40,642 bases of DNA from Candidatus Epulonipiscium sp. Its GTDB lineage: Bacteria; Bacillota_A; Clostridia; Lachnospirales; Cellulosilyticaceae. Location of the stretch: positions 1 to 40,642 of the forward strand of contig DUUM01000433.1 of NCBI GenBank assembly GCA_012841565.1, in the 5' to 3' direction. A model generated the notes under the pieces. The model was not told where the DNA came from. It did not search any database and saw nothing but the letters and a program-made list of their open reading frames with translations. This document shows positions 27,298-34,785 of this stretch, piece by piece. Each line of letters opens with the position of its first letter. Positions within the stretch are counted from its first letter, which is position 1. The position numbers and the translations under genes were made by a program.

Positions 27298-27501
27298 ATG
27301 AATATTTATAGGAAAAACAGTGCCCTTGATGTTGCGAATGAACCCCTTAATATTACCTCAGGTAGTTTTAAAAGTGCACAAGTAATACTTTTTCGTATGG
27401 AAAACCCAGTAAGTGGGGAATGTGTCATAAGTGTGAAAGGGATTACTATCATTAATGGTGTTTATAATATATTTATTCGGATTTATTTTAGTAAGGGGTG
27501 A
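27298..27501 (+). pseudogene. Internally deleted remnant of a variant-type Csp pseudoprotease
   Basis: A 67-codon frame between the two intact proteases. Its first half (NEPLNITSGSFKSA) matches the end of the variant N-domain seen in the pseudoproteases (for example IEPLNITPADFKPTS), and its second half (QVILFRMENPVSGECVISV, then KGITIINGVYNIF) matches the late beta-domain region (for example QLIRFRLDNPAQGDWTLSI, then RGITIINGFYNIW). By comparison with the 575-residue paralogue, about 300 residues covering the whole catalytic core have been removed, and the C-terminal part is missing. It lies 7 bases after one gene and 4 before the next, so it may still be translated, but I regard it as a relic. 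Confidence 0.8.
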
Positions 27502-27505
27502 TTAG

Positions 27506-29092
27506 GTGGCGGAGAAAAAATTGGGTGGTATATTAAATATTGTGGAGCAATTTCCAAATGCTATATCTACACCAAACTTAGAAGAGTCGTTAAGCTTTGG
27601 CCTTACAGGTAATTGGGAAGTAGTGGTGAAATACAATGGCGATATAGAAAGAATTGCTATAGAACAAGGGGGAGTTGCACAAATACTTACATCACAGTTT
27701 GCAATTTTAACAATACCTAGAGAAAATATTATAAATTTAACCAATTATACAGAAGTTGAATATATAGAAACTCCCAAGCAAATGGTATACTCTTACACAC
27801 AAAATATGATTGCTTCCTGTATCCCACAAGTGCACAATAATGCACCTTATAATTTAAAAGGGGACGGCGTCATACTAGGTATTATAGATTCTGGGATATT
27901 GTATAGTCATCCTGATTTCCGAAATGAGGATGGCAGTACAAGAATTGCATCTATATGGGATCAAAATATACAAGGAGCCCCCCCTTTAGGTTATAAAATT
28001 GGAACTGAGTATACGAGAGAGAAAATTAATGAAGCCTTAGCACAACCCACTAGGCAGGAGCAATTAGCCATTGTCCCACTAGAAGATTATGCAGGACACG
28101 GAACCCATGTTGCGGGAATTGCAGGTGGAAATGGAAGGGCGTCAGGGGGGGATATTATAGGTGCGGCACCAGAGGCCGAGTTTATTATTGTAAAGTTAGG
28201 GCAGCCAGGAAGAGAAGGTTTTGTTAGAACCACAGAAATTATGACGGCTACAAAATATGTTATCGATAAGGCAAGATCCTTGGGAAGGCCGGTTGCTATT
28301 AATATTAGTGTAGGAATGAATGAAGGCTCTCATGATGGTAAATCTCTTTTAGAATTGTTTTTGCAGGAAATGTCTACCTTTTGGAAAACATCTATTGTTG
28401 TTGCTACGGGCAATGAGGGCATAAGTTCTAATCATTCCTCGGGCATCGTACCACAAGGTGGTAACGATTCATTTCAATTTGTAATTGGTGAGGGGGAAGC
28501 CTTTTATTACTTATATATTTGGAAGAGTTTTATTGATATTTTTGAAGTGGAAATTACATCCCCAAGTGGACAAAAAACAGGGCGGTTTACCGTTAGGCAA
28601 GGGGCGCGTTCTCTTATTATAAGAAACACAAAAATATTTGTTGTATTTACACCACCCTCTCCTCTTAATGGAGATGAAGAAATTGTTATATTTTTAGAGG
28701 GTATAGGAGATGGGGCAGTAGATACAGGGGTGTGGACAGTTACGCTTTATGGTATTGATGTAGTTGATGGCATTTACAATGTGTGGGGGCCTACAAGGGA
28801 GCAAACAGGGCCAGGAACGGGAATGCTAAATTCTACACCGTTTACAACACTTACAACACCATCAACTGCCCCAGGTGTTATTAGTGTTGGTGCTTATAAC
28901 TCAGTAACAGGGCAAATTGCACCTTTTTCAGGTAGGGGATTTGGAAGAGAAGATTCAGTGATTAAACCAGATTTAGTAGCCCCTGGTGTTAATATTGAAT
29001 CCACAAGTAATACGGGTAGGTATACAACGTTGAGCGGTACTAGTATGGCAACCCCTCACGTAACAGGAACAGCAGCACTTATGATGGAGTGA
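27506..29092 (+). pseudogene. Csp-type subtilase with complete triad, 3' end cut off by element insertion
   Basis: GTG 27506 is the start, with AAGGGGTG upstream. The 528 codons present encode a prodomain (WEVVVKYNGDIE), and a catalytic fold with Asp128 (IIDSGILY), His198 (AGHGT), Asn303 (ATGNEG) and Ser513 (SGTSMATP), all intact. The frame stops at TGA 29090-29092, three codons after GTAALM; the neighbouring paralogue continues for about 55 more residues after the same LLME block (through the WGYG tail). The break coincides with the left end of an integrated element, and the stop is formed across the junction. The truncated protein probably does not fold stably. The missing 3' part should lie at the far end of the element, and precise excision would restore the gene. 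Confidence 0.85.
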
Positions 29093-29095
29093 CCC
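29083..29095. other. Left attachment junction (attL) of the integrated element
   Basis: The protease gene matches its paralogues through GATGGAGTG (29083-29091) and diverges from the next base, where the paralogue at 27116 continues GGGAAT. The serine recombinase gene ends 37 bases further right, the usual place for such an enzyme. The exact crossover dinucleotide cannot be read without attR. Confidence 0.75.
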
Positions 29096-29128
29096 ATTGT
29101 TATTGAAATTATGGTACTGATGGGCTAT

Positions 29129-30760
29129 TCAGCCATGATCTAGTTTATTAATAGAGATTCCTATATGCACTTCCTTGCCGTCCCATTCTATTTTTCGAAC
29201 AACATCTTGTATAAGCTTTCTCTTGCCTAAAACATCCTGTGAATCTATTAAAGCGTTGAAATTCAAAAGGGAATCAGTAATCATGTCTATATTCAATTCA
29301 CTTACTTCTTTAACTTTTTCCTCATCTTCAATATCTTTTAATTTTATTTTAAGTTTTTCGTTTTCGTTGTGTAAGATACTAACCTTAGTTTTTACATAGT
29401 CATTTATACCAGGTTCATCACCAAGCTCTACAAGTTTCATAATCAACCCATCAATAGCATCTCTATTTTTTTTAATAGTATTTTCTATCTTGCTTTTATT
29501 CTTAGTCAGTAATTTTTTATCTTCTAAAACATCCTTCTTTTCACTCTCTAGTAATTCATCCAATCCTGTTTGGCTACTTAAAATCCTTTTTATATGCTCA
29601 ACAACGTATTCATCTAGTTTATAACCCGCTATGTTGGCAATATCGCACTTAGTTCCTTTTGAAACATCTTTAGTTTGGCACTTGTAATAATAAGCAGGTG
29701 TACCATCCGCCAAAATAGTTTGGCCGGTGACAATCATCCTAGCCCCACAACTCCCACATCTCAAAAGTGGGGATAGCAAGGCATTAGTAGGACTTTCACC
29801 CCTTATGGCCTTGTGGCTATTTTTTTTAAGCATCTTCTGAACTTTTATCCATTTATCAGATGTTATAACCCCTTTATGCTTTCCAATTGCAATTATCCAC
29901 TTGCTCATATCATTGTTTTTAACTCTATCACCAGCTTGATTTGTACGACCATAGGGCATGATCCCAAATTTCCCATCAAAATCTTCTCTTTCTAATTCGA
30001 TTATACTCTTATGCTTAGCAAAATAATCATAAGCAATCCCATCCGCCACACAATAAACAGGGCTATTCAGCAATCTACCGATTGTTGCAGCGTGAAGTAT
30101 CTTATTATTCTTGCTTCTAATATCATTTTGAACGCAATAAGTAACAACCTTTGAGATACTTCCAAGCTCTATATATTTATCAAATATCGTTTCTATAATT
30201 TTCTGCTCTTCTGGTACGGGCGTTAATTTAACCGCAAACTTCTTATCGCCATTGCCATCTACATACATTTCCCTTTTTCCATCAAATCCAGTGGGAGCAG
30301 TGCCACCAAGCCACCTACCAGTGCGAGCTAGTGCGAACATATTGTCTGTAATACGTTCTGTGGTAGTTTCCCTCTCTAACTGTGCAAACACGCTTGAAAT
30401 GTGTATCATAGCCCGTCCCATTGGCGTAGTGGTATCAAAATTTTCTTTAATAGAAACAAATCCTATGTCATTTTTTGTGAGCATATCAAGAGTAGAAGAG
30501 AAGTCAGAAACATTTCTACTTATGCGATCAAGCCTATAGCACATTAAAACATCATAAGACCTTTTTTTAAGTTCTTTTAGTAGTAATTGAAACTCTGGGC
30601 GGTCAATATTTCCACCAGAAAAACCATCATCTTTATATACAAAAAATTCTATATCTTTAAAATGCGTGTCCGCATAGGCCTTGCACATATCAATCTGGTT
30701 TTGAATCGACTCCCCTTGCTCTGATGCCCTAGATTTACGGGAGTATATTGCGATTTTCAT
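29129..30760 (-). CDS. Large serine recombinase (site-specific integrase)
   Basis: A protein of 543 residues from ATG 30760, which has AGAAAGGA at proper spacing; an in-frame ATG three codons upstream is too close to that site. The N-terminal resolvase domain has the catalytic Ser7 in IAIYSRKSR and the Arg-rich MCYRLDRISRN block near residue 75. A recombinase domain follows, then a zinc ribbon with CGSCGARM and YYKCQTKD...C, and a charged coiled coil (about residues 400-470) that controls synapsis in this family. It lies beside attL and reads towards it. It joins attP and attB without homology requirements; excision needs a directionality factor, which I could not identify among the small genes. 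It is the last gene of the leftward lysogeny group. Confidence 0.95.
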   Translation of the reverse strand: MKIAIYSRKSRASEQGESIQNQIDMCKAYADTHFKDIEFFVYKDDGFSGGNIDRPEFQLLLKELKKRSYDVLMCYRLDRISRNVSDFSSTLDMLTKNDIGFVSIKENFDTTTPMGRAMIHISSVFAQLERETTTERITDNMFALARTGRWLGGTAPTGFDGKREMYVDGNGDKKFAVKLTPVPEEQKIIETIFDKYIELGSISKVVTYCVQNDIRSKNNKILHAATIGRLLNSPVYCVADGIAYDYFAKHKSIIELEREDFDGKFGIMPYGRTNQAGDRVKNNDMSKWIIAIGKHKGVITSDKWIKVQKMLKKNSHKAIRGESPTNALLSPLLRCGSCGARMIVTGQTILADGTPAYYYKCQTKDVSKGTKCDIANIAGYKLDEYVVEHIKRILSSQTGLDELLESEKKDVLEDKKLLTKNKSKIENTIKKNRDAIDGLIMKLVELGDEPGINDYVKTKVSILHNENEKLKIKLKDIEDEEKVKEVSELNIDMITDSLLNFNALIDSQDVLGKRKLIQDVVRKIEWDGKEVHIGISINKLDHG

Positions 30761-30775
30761 AATTACCATTCCTTT

Positions 30776-31234
30776 CTAATATCTTTCCATAACACCCAAG
30801 GGATTAAAAAAGATTGTATATTTACCTACCTCTTTATATAACCCATGTTTTTGAAAGTAGTATGTAATAACCTCTTCTAGAAATTTTTCTGTTACTTCTA
30901 TGTATTGAGCTGTTTCATATCTGCTCCTACAACCAAATTTATAGGCTTCTATAAGTGTGTTAAGAGATACAAGCCTTTCGCAACCCCAACGACGTGCCTT
31001 TAATTCTTGTTTTCTATTAGACATGATGCTCTGGTTACGAATATCCCCATAGCTCGTGTAATGATGCCCCAGTTCTTCAGCAAGGATACATTTCTTCTCT
31101 ATAGTAGTTTCTAATCGCGAGTGAAGAGTTATTATCCCGTCTATATAAAGCCCATCTAACCTCCCAATCCTTTCGTTTTGTACTACTACAATTCCTTGCT
31201 CCTCAATTTCCATCATTAGTAAGTCGTAGCTCAT
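30776..31234 (-). CDS. ImmA/IrrE-like protein
   Basis: A 152-residue protein between the repressor and the recombinase. The central helix reads LAEELGHHYTSYGD, the zinc-peptidase helix of the ImmA/IrrE group as found in many phages. The first His of the HExxH pattern is replaced by Glu, so whether it binds metal or cleaves anything is open. ImmA proteins cut their cognate CI-like repressor to induce the element, and the position 17 bases downstream of such a repressor gene fits. AGGGGG lies before the start. The later part, with ARRWGCERLV, is characteristic of the phage subset. Confidence 0.85.
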   Translation of the reverse strand: MSYDLLMMEIEEQGIVVVQNERIGRLDGLYIDGIITLHSRLETTIEKKCILAEELGHHYTSYGDIRNQSIMSNRKQELKARRWGCERLVSLNTLIEAYKFGCRSRYETAQYIEVTEKFLEEVITYYFQKHGLYKEVGKYTIFFNPLGVMERY

Positions 31235-31251
31235 ATTATACCCCCTAGAAG

Positions 31252-31584
31252 TTATTTCTTTCTTCGTGAAATTAAAAAGTCTATATATTTGTTAAGTTCA
31301 TCGGTTTCTTCCTCGGTTAAATCTTCCCCATCTAAGTGAGCAGCAATTGTTGTTGGTCTGTTAGTTTTATTTTTTCTCTCTGTTACCGAATCATCTGCTA
31401 TAAAGTCCAAACTACAATCAAAAAAGTCAGCTAATTTTTTAAGCGTTGAAAGCTTTACATTTTCAGTCCCTTTATCATAAAAGCTACTAATAGTAGTGTA
31501 GGGTATTCCAGCACCTCTTGATAAATCCATTTTATTGAGTCCTCTTTCATTCATAAGCATATCTATCTTATCTGTTAATTTCAT
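31252..31584 (-). CDS. CI-like transcriptional repressor (XRE family)
   Basis: A 110-residue protein with an N-terminal helix-turn-helix of about 65 residues (DLSRGAGIPYTTISSFYDKG as turn and recognition helix) and a short charged C-terminal tail ending in a predicted helix. It lacks a LexA-like peptidase domain, consistent with control by the separate ImmA-like protein. GGGAGG lies before the start. It is divergent from the Cro-like gene across a 210-base region that contains repeated TTACGACAT sites, its likely operators. Confidence 0.88.
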   Translation of the reverse strand: MKLTDKIDMLMNERGLNKMDLSRGAGIPYTTISSFYDKGTENVKLSTLKKLADFFDCSLDFIADDSVTERKNKTNRPTTIAAHLDGEDLTEEETDELNKYIDFLISRRKK

Positions 31585-31635
31585 TTTGAATTCCTCCCTT
31601 CGTTATATTTATTATTATTGTTCTTTGTACCTACT

Positions 31636-31663
31636 ATTATACCGTACTTCTTAGTATTGTACA
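31636..31663 (-). promoter_or_regulatory. Leftward promoter for the repressor group
   Basis: On the minus strand TGTACA (31658-31663) and a perfect TATAAT (31636-31641) are 16 bases apart. The -35 box is weak. Confidence 0.5.
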
Positions 31664-31670
31664 GTATTAA

Positions 31671-31770
31671 TTACGACATATCATAATATTTTACAAAAAG
31701 GACTTGACTCATTACGACACATAGTATAATATGTAATCAAGTTACGACATGTAGTAATGACATATAGTAG
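31671..31770. promoter_or_regulatory. Operator array of the prophage switch
   Basis: Four related sites occur between the divergent repressor and Cro-like genes: TTACGACATATCATAA at 31671, TTACGACACATAGTAT at 31712, TTACGACATGTAGTAA at 31742, and a partial ATGACATATAGTAG at 31757. The third is nearly a perfect palindrome of the form TTACKACATGTMGTAA. The second overlaps the rightward promoter, and the first lies beside the leftward one. Confidence 0.7.
31704..31732 (+). promoter_or_regulatory. Rightward early promoter
   Basis: TTGACT (31704-31709) is followed by TAATAT at 31727-31732 after 17 bases, or by TATAAT at 31725-31730 after 15. It overlaps one of the repeated operator sites and drives the early genes. 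Confidence 0.65.
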
Positions 31771-31794
31771 AAAATTGTCGAAAGGAGGTAGTAT

Positions 31795-32028
31795 ATGTTT
31801 CCGAATCTAAGGGCAGAAATGGCAAGAAAAAATATCAAAAATACAGATATAGCAAAAGAGTTAACTGTAACTTATGACTCTATCAGTAATAAAAATAGAG
31901 GCAAGACTGAATATTCATTATCAGAAGTATTGAAAATTAGAAATGTGTTTTTTCCAGGTATGAGTCTTGATTATTTATTTGCATCAGAAGAAATTCAAAC
32001 ATCTGGAATTAAGGTAAAGGAAAAATAA
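31795..32028 (+). CDS. Cro-like XRE-family DNA-binding protein
   Basis: A 77-residue protein made up almost only of a helix-turn-helix domain (TDIAKELTVTYDSISNKNRG), the first gene of the rightward early group. AAAGGAGG lies before ATG 31795. Its position opposite a CI-like repressor with shared operators points to a Cro-type role. Binding specificity is unknown. Confidence 0.82.
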   Translation: MFPNLRAEMARKNIKNTDIAKELTVTYDSISNKNRGKTEYSLSEVLKIRNVFFPGMSLDYLFASEEIQTSGIKVKEK

Positions 32029-32045
32029 AAGGGGGGATTTAATAT

Positions 32046-32807
32046 ATGAACAATTTAACGATTATTAACCAAGAAGGAAAGTTACTAGTGGAAAGTAGAG
32101 AAGTGGCACGAATGGTAGACCGTCCTCACGATCAGTTGATGAGAAGTATAAGAGGTTTCGCTGAAATTCTAGAAAAAGACATCTCTGCAAAAATGCAGAC
32201 ATCTAATTTTTTCATAGAAAGCACCTTTAAGGATAGCTACGGCAGAGAACAGCCGTGTTACTTACTAACTAGAAAAGGTTGCGACATGGTAGCCAACAAA
32301 ATGACAGGCGAAAAAGGAATTATCTTCACAGCAATATATGTTACAAAGTTTGAAGAAATGGAAAAAGAGTTACAAGCACCACAAATCGGACAATTTAGCC
32401 CAGAATTACAATTCATGATTAAAGTTGAAATGGAACAAAAACAAATGCAAACAGCCATCACACAAACCAATGGCCGTATAGACAACCTAAAAGACGTAAT
32501 TTCACTCGATACCACAAGTTGGAGAAAAGACACTGCAAGTCTAATTTTACGAATGGCACACGCACTAGGTAGCAATGAACACATTAAAGATTTGCGAAAT
32601 GAAAGTTACGAATTGCTAGATATGAGAATGGGAGTAAGTATTGCAACTAGGCTCACAAACAAACGTAGAAGAATGGCGGATGAGGGAGTTTCCAAATCTA
32701 AGAGGGATAAGTTGAATGCCTTGGATGTTATAGCAGATGATAAAAAGCTTATTGAGGGATATGTAGCAATCGTAAAAGAAATGGCTATAAACTATGGAAT
32801 CGCTTAA
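32046..32807 (+). CDS. Rha-family phage antirepressor with ORF6C domain
   Basis: A 253-residue protein. The N-terminal 110 residues are a Rha (pRha) domain with VESREVARMVDRPHDQLMR, YGREQPCYLLTRKGCDMVAN and FEEMEKEL. The C-terminal half from about residue 125 is an ORF6C-type domain with a predicted coiled coil and the block RLTNKRRRMADEG. Such proteins act in phage lysis-lysogeny control, binding DNA or the repressor. AGGGGGG lies upstream. It is co-transcribed with the Cro-like gene, 17 bases away. Confidence 0.9.
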   Translation: MNNLTIINQEGKLLVESREVARMVDRPHDQLMRSIRGFAEILEKDISAKMQTSNFFIESTFKDSYGREQPCYLLTRKGCDMVANKMTGEKGIIFTAIYVTKFEEMEKELQAPQIGQFSPELQFMIKVEMEQKQMQTAITQTNGRIDNLKDVISLDTTSWRKDTASLILRMAHALGSNEHIKDLRNESYELLDMRMGVSIATRLTNKRRRMADEGVSKSKRDKLNALDVIADDKKLIEGYVAIVKEMAINYGIA

Positions 32808-32818
32808 AGGTGGAACGT

Positions 32819-33076
32819 ATGACAGTTAAAAACAATGAAAAACTATTCGATAACACAGCTGATGTAATAGAAATGATTGGGAATGTGGTTATTAAAAGTA
32901 GTGAAAATGTAATAAAAGAAGTTGGGTCACAGTTTTCCGACGAAATATCGTTCACATACGATAAGCATAAAGATGTTATCAAACTTTACATCTACAATAA
33001 GGAAGTTTTAGAAATGAAAAGGGACGATTTGGTCTTGGTAGCTTTTAAAGAATTAATAACAATGCAGTTAGTTTAG
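32819..33076 (+). CDS. Small phage protein of unknown function
   Basis: An 85-residue acidic protein from ATG 32819, with AAAGGTGG upstream; a GTG three codons earlier falls within that site. No family is recognised. It starts with a likely helical segment (TADVIEMIGNVVIKSSENVIKEV) and has a strand-rich second half. It belongs to the rightward early operon. Confidence 0.65.
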   Translation: MTVKNNEKLFDNTADVIEMIGNVVIKSSENVIKEVGSQFSDEISFTYDKHKDVIKLYIYNKEVLEMKRDDLVLVAFKELITMQLV

Positions 33077-33089
33077 GGGGGAGTTGCGA

Positions 33090-33272
33090 ATGAGAGAAAA
33101 ATATTGCCAAAAAGATAATTTATTACAAATCATATTAGAAGAGCTGAAAGAAATAAAAAAAACACTCCAAGCTATTGCGAGTAGCTCGGAGCAAAATACT
33201 CAAATTGATGCTAAGGGATTAGCAAAACAGATTCATTCTTCTATATCTAGTACTTTTGATAAGACTGAATAA
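33090..33272 (+). CDS. Small coiled-coil phage protein
   Basis: A 60-residue protein from ATG 33090, with GGGGGGAG upstream. The central part (LLQIILEELKEIKKTLQAI) is a strong amphipathic helix, so it probably forms a dimer or binds a partner. Its 3' end overlaps by 40 bases with the tail of an oppositely oriented gene. Confidence 0.65.
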   Translation: MREKYCQKDNLLQIILEELKEIKKTLQAIASSSEQNTQIDAKGLAKQIHSSISSTFDKTE

Positions 33273-33454
33273 AGAAGTTCCTTGCTTTTTGTAATAGATT
33301 CAACATACGAAAAGATTGCGAGCTGTTCATTAGATAACTTTCCGTTGTCATTAGAATATTTAGATATTGTTTCAAGTATTTGTTCTTGGGTATCACTTCT
33401 CAATATTTCTTGGACACTACTATCAAAGATTTTATCAAATTGTTTCTTATCCAT
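33233..33454 (-). CDS. Small antisense-oriented gene within the early operon, unknown function
   Basis: A 73-residue, Ser/Glu/Lys-rich helical protein read leftward against the surrounding early genes. I accept it because GGGAGGTGA lies at ideal distance before its ATG 33454, and TAAAAT with a weak TTCCAT upstream could serve as a promoter. No family is recognised; there is no signal or membrane segment. A leftward gene among early rightward genes often serves the lysogen (for example immunity or exclusion), but this is inference. The opposite-strand frame at 33282-33509 has no ribosome binding site and is rejected. Confidence 0.65.
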   Translation of the reverse strand: MDKKQFDKIFDSSVQEILRSDTQEQILETISKYSNDNGKLSNEQLAIFSYVESITKSKELLYSVLSKVLDIEE

Positions 33455-33570
33455 AAATAATCACCTCCCTCACAAATATTTTAGCACACATACAGCGCAA
33501 TGGAAGTGAAATGGCATAAGTAATAGGACATTCCTGCATCCACATAAGCTAAAGCAAGGGGGCGATTGCC

Positions 33571-33795
33571 ATGACCAAAACAAAAGCAAACCTAGACATT
33601 GAAAGATTAGAGTTTCCAGTTACAGAGGATCAAGACATTCCAATCACATTCTATTTTGAATCGCCAAGGGAAGAAGTAGAAAAGGTAATGACAGAGCACC
33701 ACGCAAGAATGATTGTAAAAGCCTTAAAAAAATATTCAATGCCACAACGAAAAGAAATATACGAAAAGCTAATGCAAAAACTCAAAGATAATTAA
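33571..33795 (+). CDS. Small phage protein of unknown function
   Basis: A 74-residue protein with AAGGGGGCG before ATG 33571. The C-terminal half is helical and strongly basic (RMIVKALKKYS, then RKEIYEKLMQKL), the N-terminal half acidic with strand character. No family is recognised. The gap before it (33455-33570) holds only the leader of the leftward gene and this ribosome binding site. Confidence 0.65.
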   Translation: MTKTKANLDIERLEFPVTEDQDIPITFYFESPREEVEKVMTEHHARMIVKALKKYSMPQRKEIYEKLMQKLKDN

Positions 33796-33813
33796 CGATA
33801 GACGGAGGGAGCT

Positions 33814-34071
33814 ATGAAAAAAGATAAACAACAAACTAAATACTTTAGTGTTACCTGTTATTTTAAGGTACTAGATTCAGAAATGTTTGGTGGTAAAGGT
33901 AGTACGGGATATACAAGCGTAAGCCTTGGGTTTGAAAATCAAATGAACGGGAATCCACAAGATGTAGTAGAAATTACCAGAGAAAATTCAGCTCAAATGA
34001 TGAAAGTGGACTTGGATAAAGTGATATCTATATCTTTTAGCGAATACGAAGAAAACACCGAAGATGATTAA
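33814..34071 (+). CDS. Small phage protein of unknown function
   Basis: An 85-residue protein with GGAGGGAG before ATG 33814. It looks strand-rich (KYFSVTCYFKVLD, GYTSVSLGFEN) and ends in a highly acidic tail (EYEENTEDD). No family is recognised. It lies 18 bases after the preceding gene in the early operon. Confidence 0.65.
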   Translation: MKKDKQQTKYFSVTCYFKVLDSEMFGGKGSTGYTSVSLGFENQMNGNPQDVVEITRENSAQMMKVDLDKVISISFSEYEENTEDD

Positions 34072-34088
34072 ACAAAGGGGGTGTAGAT

Positions 34089-34301
34089 ATGGTTGAGATA
34101 AAGCGAAAGAGAATCAAAGTCTTAAGAGAACAACTAAAGAATATAACGCAGAGAATATCTGATGCAGAACTTCTTTATGGTGATGATAGCGACTCCTACA
34201 AGAGCGCAGTAATACAGATGCAGGAGTGCAAAGTACTAATTGAGTTTCACATAAAGCACGCTAAATTGATGGACAAGTTGGCTAGAAAGGCAAGGGGTTA
34301 G
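34089..34301 (+). CDS. Small basic coiled-coil phage protein
   Basis: A 70-residue protein with AAAGGGGGTG before ATG 34089. It is highly basic at both ends (IKRKRIKVLREQL, LARKARG) and helical throughout, with heptad-like Leu/Ile spacing. A DNA-binding or structural helper role is possible but not shown. Confidence 0.6.
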   Translation: MVEIKRKRIKVLREQLKNITQRISDAELLYGDDSDSYKSAVIQMQECKVLIEFHIKHAKLMDKLARKARG

Positions 34302-34302
34302 T

Positions 34303-34449
34303 ATGACGGAACTTACCAAGAAAATATTAGTTGATTCGCTAGAAATTTTGATGATAAACATCTCGAAAATATTAGCACTAGCAATTACATTTTTTGCAGT
34401 AACATGGGCTTTTTGGTTTTTTTACGATTGGAGCCATGGGTTTTTATAA
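34303..34449 (+). CDS. Very small single-span membrane protein
   Basis: A 48-residue frame that begins one base after the previous stop, with AAGGGG upstream of ATG 34303. An N-terminal basic helix (LTKKILVDSLEIL) is followed by one hydrophobic span rich in aromatic residues (ILALAITFFAVTWAFWFFY) and a short tail, WSHGFL. It could be an exclusion or inner-membrane regulator protein; holin is less likely because it sits among early genes. No family is recognised. Confidence 0.6.
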   Translation: MTELTKKILVDSLEILMINISKILALAITFFAVTWAFWFFYDWSHGFL

Positions 34450-34525
34450 GAAAAATGGCCATAGGGATTCGACCCTACAATCATATTAGATAAATTTAAA
34501 ATAATTTTGAAAAAGGAGTAAAACA

Positions 34526-34783
34526 ATGAACCCAAGACAAAACAATGTATGTGATGGTGGCTCAATAAAAAAGAACCCAGAAAAGGTTCAAACAATAAAG
34601 CAGTTCAGGATGTTACATTTCATAAAACAGAACTTTGATATGAGCAAGGTTGATTACACTCTTTCGGATGCTACCACGATTGAAATGTGGGATAAAACAG
34701 GCAACGTTGCAATTATTACAACAGACACCAACGATCCGGATTACGTGGAAGTAGAAAAAGGAATCTACTTTTGTGAAATATAA
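34526..34783 (+). CDS. Small phage protein of unknown function
   Basis: An 85-residue protein with AAAAGGAG before ATG 34526. It has a helical middle (IKQFRMLHFIKQNF) and a strand-rich second half (ATTIEMWDKTGNVAIITT). No family is recognised. The 76 bases before it (34450-34525) contain no gene or clear signal other than its ribosome binding site. Confidence 0.65.
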   Translation: MNPRQNNVCDGGSIKKNPEKVQTIKQFRMLHFIKQNFDMSKVDYTLSDATTIEMWDKTGNVAIITTDTNDPDYVEVEKGIYFCEI

Positions 34784-34785
34784 GA

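Noticed and set aside
30252..30539. Rightward 95-codon frame inside the recombinase gene
   Set aside because: Antisense shadow over the conserved resolvase domain.
33282..33509. Rightward 75-codon frame opposite the leftward small gene
   Set aside because: It lacks a ribosome binding site and its composition looks like the complement of the well-supported leftward gene.
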